Below, piece after piece: positions 6,491-8,628 of a DNA stretch of 8,628 nucleotides. The translations under genes were made by a program, and so were the position numbers. Under the pieces are notes generated by a model that worked only from the letters and a program-made list of their open reading frames with translations, searched no databases and was not told the origin of the DNA. Numbering within the stretch: the stretch's first letter is position 1; every line of letters begins with the position of its first letter. The DNA is from Clostridia bacterium. Its GTDB lineage: Bacteria > Bacillota > Clostridia > Christensenellales > Borkfalkiaceae. The DNA is taken from NCBI GenBank assembly GCA_900769565.1, contig CAAGHC010000094.1, positions 1-8,628 of the forward strand, written 5' to 3'.

Positions 6491-8440
6491 TTAACGTTTC
6501 ATCTTTGCGAATTTATCTTCTTTATTAAAATCCGCATGTTCGAAAATATACTTCTTTCTCTCGCCTACTTCGTCACCCATAAGCACCGTAATCAATCTAT
6601 CAGCCTCGGCAGCATCTTCTATCGTTACTTGCATGAGCGAACGGGTTTGGGGATTAAGCGTAGTATCCCAAAGTTGCGACGGGTTCATTTCGCCAAGACC
6701 TTTATAGCGTTGTAATGAGTAGCCACGCCCTACTTTTTCTATCTTCTTAATTAGTTCTTTATCGTCGTAAGCGTATTCTTCAACGTTGCCTTTATGAACT
6801 TTATATAAAGGTGGCATTCCTATATAAACGTGCCCTGCTTTTATCAGTTCTTTCATATACCTAAAGAAGAACGTTAATAAAATTGCTCTAATATGCGCAC
6901 CGTCTTGGTCGGCATCTGATAAAATTATAACTTTATGATATTTTAAACTATCCAAATCAAATTCCGAACCGATACCCGTACCTAGCGCCGATATTATGGT
7001 ACGAATTTCTTCATTTTGAAGAATTTGGTCAAGTTTTTTCTTCTCAACGTTAAGTGGTTTACCACGAAGTGGTAATATGGCTTGATATTGCCTTACCCTA
7101 GCCTGCTTTGCACTACCGCCTGCCGAATCACCTTCGACTATGAAAAGTTCGTTAAGTTCGGGCTTTCTACCCGAGCAAGCCGAAAGTTTTCCAACTAGGT
7201 TTTGCGCCTCTATACTCTTTGACGCTCTCGCAATTTCCTTTGCTTTTTTAGCGGCTAATCTTACTTTAGCAGCGCCCATTGCTTTAGCAACTATAGTATC
7301 GAAAACTTTTGCAAGTTTTTTGTTTTTCATAAGCGTAGATAGTTCGTTCACGGTAACGCTTTCTACTGCAGGACGAGCCTCGGGATTGCCAAGTTTATTC
7401 TTGGTTTGACCTTCAAACTGAACGTTTTGCATCTTGATTGAAAGGATAGCAGTTAAGCCTTCCTTAAAATCGTCGCCCAAAAGGTTGTCGTCTTTATCTT
7501 TAAGTATATTCTTTTCCCTAGCGTAGTCGTTTAGAGTTCTAGTTAACCCCGAACGGAAACCCGTTTCGTGCATACCACCTTCACCCGTGGGAATATTATT
7601 AACGTAAGAATAAAGGCTATCCACGTAAGCATCGGTATGTTGAATAGCAAACTCTACTTGTATTCCGTCCTTTTCTGCGCTTGCGTAAAGCGGTTCACCG
7701 TAAAGGGAAGATTTGCCTTCGTTTAAGTATTTAACAAAGTCAACTATACCACCGTCAAACTTATAAGTGCGCTTAAAATCGGTATGTTCGTCGTAGAAAA
7801 CGATTTCTAACCCCCTATTTAAGAATGCTAATTCTTTAAGCCTTTTAAGTATTGTTTCTACCGAAAATTCTACCGTTTCAAAAACACGTGCGTCCGGCTT
7901 AAAACGAACGAAAGTACCCTTTTTCTTGGTCTTTTCTTTAGTCTTTTCTAGCGGTGCAACAGGTACGCCCGATTTTACCTTTCCCGTCTTTTCGTCAAGA
8001 TAACTGTGAAAATTCATACGGTAAACGTACTCTTTATAAACTTCTACCGTAAGCCATTCGGAAAGTGCGTTCGTAACCGACGCACCTACACCGTGCAAAC
8101 CACCCGAATAGTTATAATTGTCAGAACCAAATTTGCCACCTGCGTGAAGTTGCGTGAATACGACTTGAACACCCGAAACGCCTGCTTTCGAGTGAATGTC
8201 GGTCGGTATGCCACGCCCGTTATCTTCAACCGACGCACTACCGTCTTTATAAAGTTTAACTTCTATTCTATTCGCATGACCGTTAGCCGCCTCGTCAATC
8301 GCATTGTCTACGATTTCCCATAAAATATGGTGCAAGCCTTTAACGCTAGTAGTACCGATATACATACCGGGACGCATCCTAACCGCATCAAGCCCTTCAA
8401 GAATTTTTATGTCTTCCGCCTTGTAAGTGTTCTTTGCCAT
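6491..8440 (-). CDS. parE: Type IIA topoisomerase subunit B, probably ParE
   Basis: This is the ATPase and metal-binding subunit that drives strand passage with the A subunit encoded next to it. The GHKL ATPase is complete: E42 and N46 in WEIVDNAIDE, D73 in EDNGRGIP, GGLHGVG (113-119) and K347 in QTKNKLG. The TOPRIM domain has EGDSAG (436-441) and DADQD (509-513), and QRYKGLGEMNPSQLW (577-591) marks the C-terminal region. At 649 aa it has no GyrB-type insertion. ALSEWLTV (125-132) matches Bacillus ParE, while LPLRGKPLNVEKKKL and ISALGTGIG look gyrase-like, so sequence alone is ambiguous. The parE-then-parC order and the missing GyrA box in the partner favour topoisomerase IV. GGAG lies 8 nt before the ATG. 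A second gyrase-like pair is the alternative reading. Confidence 0.93.
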   Translation of the reverse strand: MAKNTYKAEDIKILEGLDAVRMRPGMYIGTTSVKGLHHILWEIVDNAIDEAANGHANRIEVKLYKDGSASVEDNGRGIPTDIHSKAGVSGVQVVFTQLHAGGKFGSDNYNYSGGLHGVGASVTNALSEWLTVEVYKEYVYRMNFHSYLDEKTGKVKSGVPVAPLEKTKEKTKKKGTFVRFKPDARVFETVEFSVETILKRLKELAFLNRGLEIVFYDEHTDFKRTYKFDGGIVDFVKYLNEGKSSLYGEPLYASAEKDGIQVEFAIQHTDAYVDSLYSYVNNIPTGEGGMHETGFRSGLTRTLNDYAREKNILKDKDDNLLGDDFKEGLTAILSIKMQNVQFEGQTKNKLGNPEARPAVESVTVNELSTLMKNKKLAKVFDTIVAKAMGAAKVRLAAKKAKEIARASKSIEAQNLVGKLSACSGRKPELNELFIVEGDSAGGSAKQARVRQYQAILPLRGKPLNVEKKKLDQILQNEEIRTIISALGTGIGSEFDLDSLKYHKVIILSDADQDGAHIRAILLTFFFRYMKELIKAGHVYIGMPPLYKVHKGNVEEYAYDDKELIKKIEKVGRGYSLQRYKGLGEMNPSQLWDTTLNPQTRSLMQVTIEDAAEADRLITVLMGDEVGERKKYIFEHADFNKEDKFAKMKR

Positions 8441-8477
8441 TGAATTTTCTCCAAATTCCGCTATTTTGTAGTTGTAT

Positions 8478-8496
8478 TACCATGGTATTATACCAT
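8478..8496. promoter_or_regulatory. Overlapping dyads over the parE -10 box
   Basis: ATGGTATTATACCAT (8482-8496) is a perfect 15-bp inverted repeat with a single central base and contains the whole -10 box. It overlaps a second palindrome, TACCATGGTA (8478-8487), giving three TACCAT half-sites in 19 bp. This is the geometry of a repressor operator, but no regulator is identified and AT-rich chance similarity is possible. Confidence 0.45.
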
Positions 8497-8515
8497 ATAT
8501 TGTGTATTTTTACAA
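8487..8515 (-). promoter_or_regulatory. Probable SigA promoter of parE-parC
   Basis: On the minus strand, TTGTAA (8510-8515, four of six consensus bases) is followed after 17 bp by a perfect TATAAT (8487-8492). This places the start of transcription near 8480, about 40 bases before the parE ATG. Confidence 0.75.
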
Positions 8516-8628
8516 GTTTATTGCAAATTTTTTTTAATTTCCTAAACTTTAAATAAATTTTACAGTCTACATCAATTATTTAATAACGTAACCCTTTCGA
8601 CAAAATAGGCGATAAGTTTTTATAAAGA
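8516..8628. other. AT-rich intergenic DNA, no gene recognised
   Basis: This stretch upstream of the parE promoter contains stop codons in all frames or only short open tails at the edge. Two minus-strand frames are open to the window edge for 15-16 codons, but neither resembles a known protein end. I see no RNA gene and no terminator. Confidence 0.5.

Noticed and set aside
4721..8323. Plus-strand open frames antisense to parC and parE
   Set aside because: They are shadows of strongly conserved minus-strand coding sequence and resemble no protein family.
1..8628. CRISPR array, tRNA, rRNA, toxin-antitoxin or phage-defence system
   Set aside because: No spaced direct repeats, cloverleaf structures or matching proteins are visible on either strand.

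Overview
This window looks like a low-GC, anaerobic Clostridia-type Firmicute chromosome, possibly an uncultured gut lineage. The evidence is the consensus SigA promoters, AGGAG-type ribosome binding sites, intrinsic terminators and a canonical T-box riboswitch; the lineage itself is inference. All host genes lie on the minus strand. The only plus-strand gene is a transposase at the left edge.

Layout, left to right. (1) 1-1331 holds an IS30-family insertion sequence with one intact 359-aa DDE transposase. An 87-nt imperfect hairpin (76-162) ends just before its ribosome binding site. I could not resolve the terminal inverted repeats. (2) 1332-3626 (minus) encodes a 764-aa fusion of an XRE helix-turn-helix, a cupin domain and a medium-chain-type acyl-CoA synthetase (AMP-binding). 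(3) 3649-3951 (minus) is the leader of that gene: a SigA promoter, a full T-box riboswitch (Stem I, specifier loop, 7-nt T-box bulge, antiterminator) and an overlapping intrinsic terminator. (4) 3993-4019 is the terminator of the next transcription unit. (5) 4031-8440 (minus) is a two-gene operon, B subunit then A subunit of a type IIA topoisomerase, best read as topoisomerase IV (parE-parC), with 21 bp between the genes. (6) 8441-8628 contains the promoter of that operon, with a perfect dyad over the -10 box. I see no gene in the last 110 bases.

The most interesting part is the T-box upstream of an acyl-CoA synthetase rather than an aminoacyl-tRNA synthetase, amino-acid biosynthesis gene or transporter. 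A T-box switches its gene on when a particular tRNA is uncharged. The best-supported specifier is GUA (Val), and the T-box base U fits a tRNA with A73. Many anaerobes make branched-chain or aromatic amino acids by activating the short acid (isobutyrate, isovalerate, 2-methylbutyrate, phenylacetate) to its CoA thioester and reductively carboxylating it to the 2-oxo acid. I therefore propose that this enzyme supplies that activation step, with isobutyrate to valine as the first guess, and that it is controlled both by tRNA charging (RNA level) and possibly by its own DNA-binding and cupin sensor domains (DNA level). The activity and its amino-acid link are inference; the architecture and the riboswitch are visible in the sequence.
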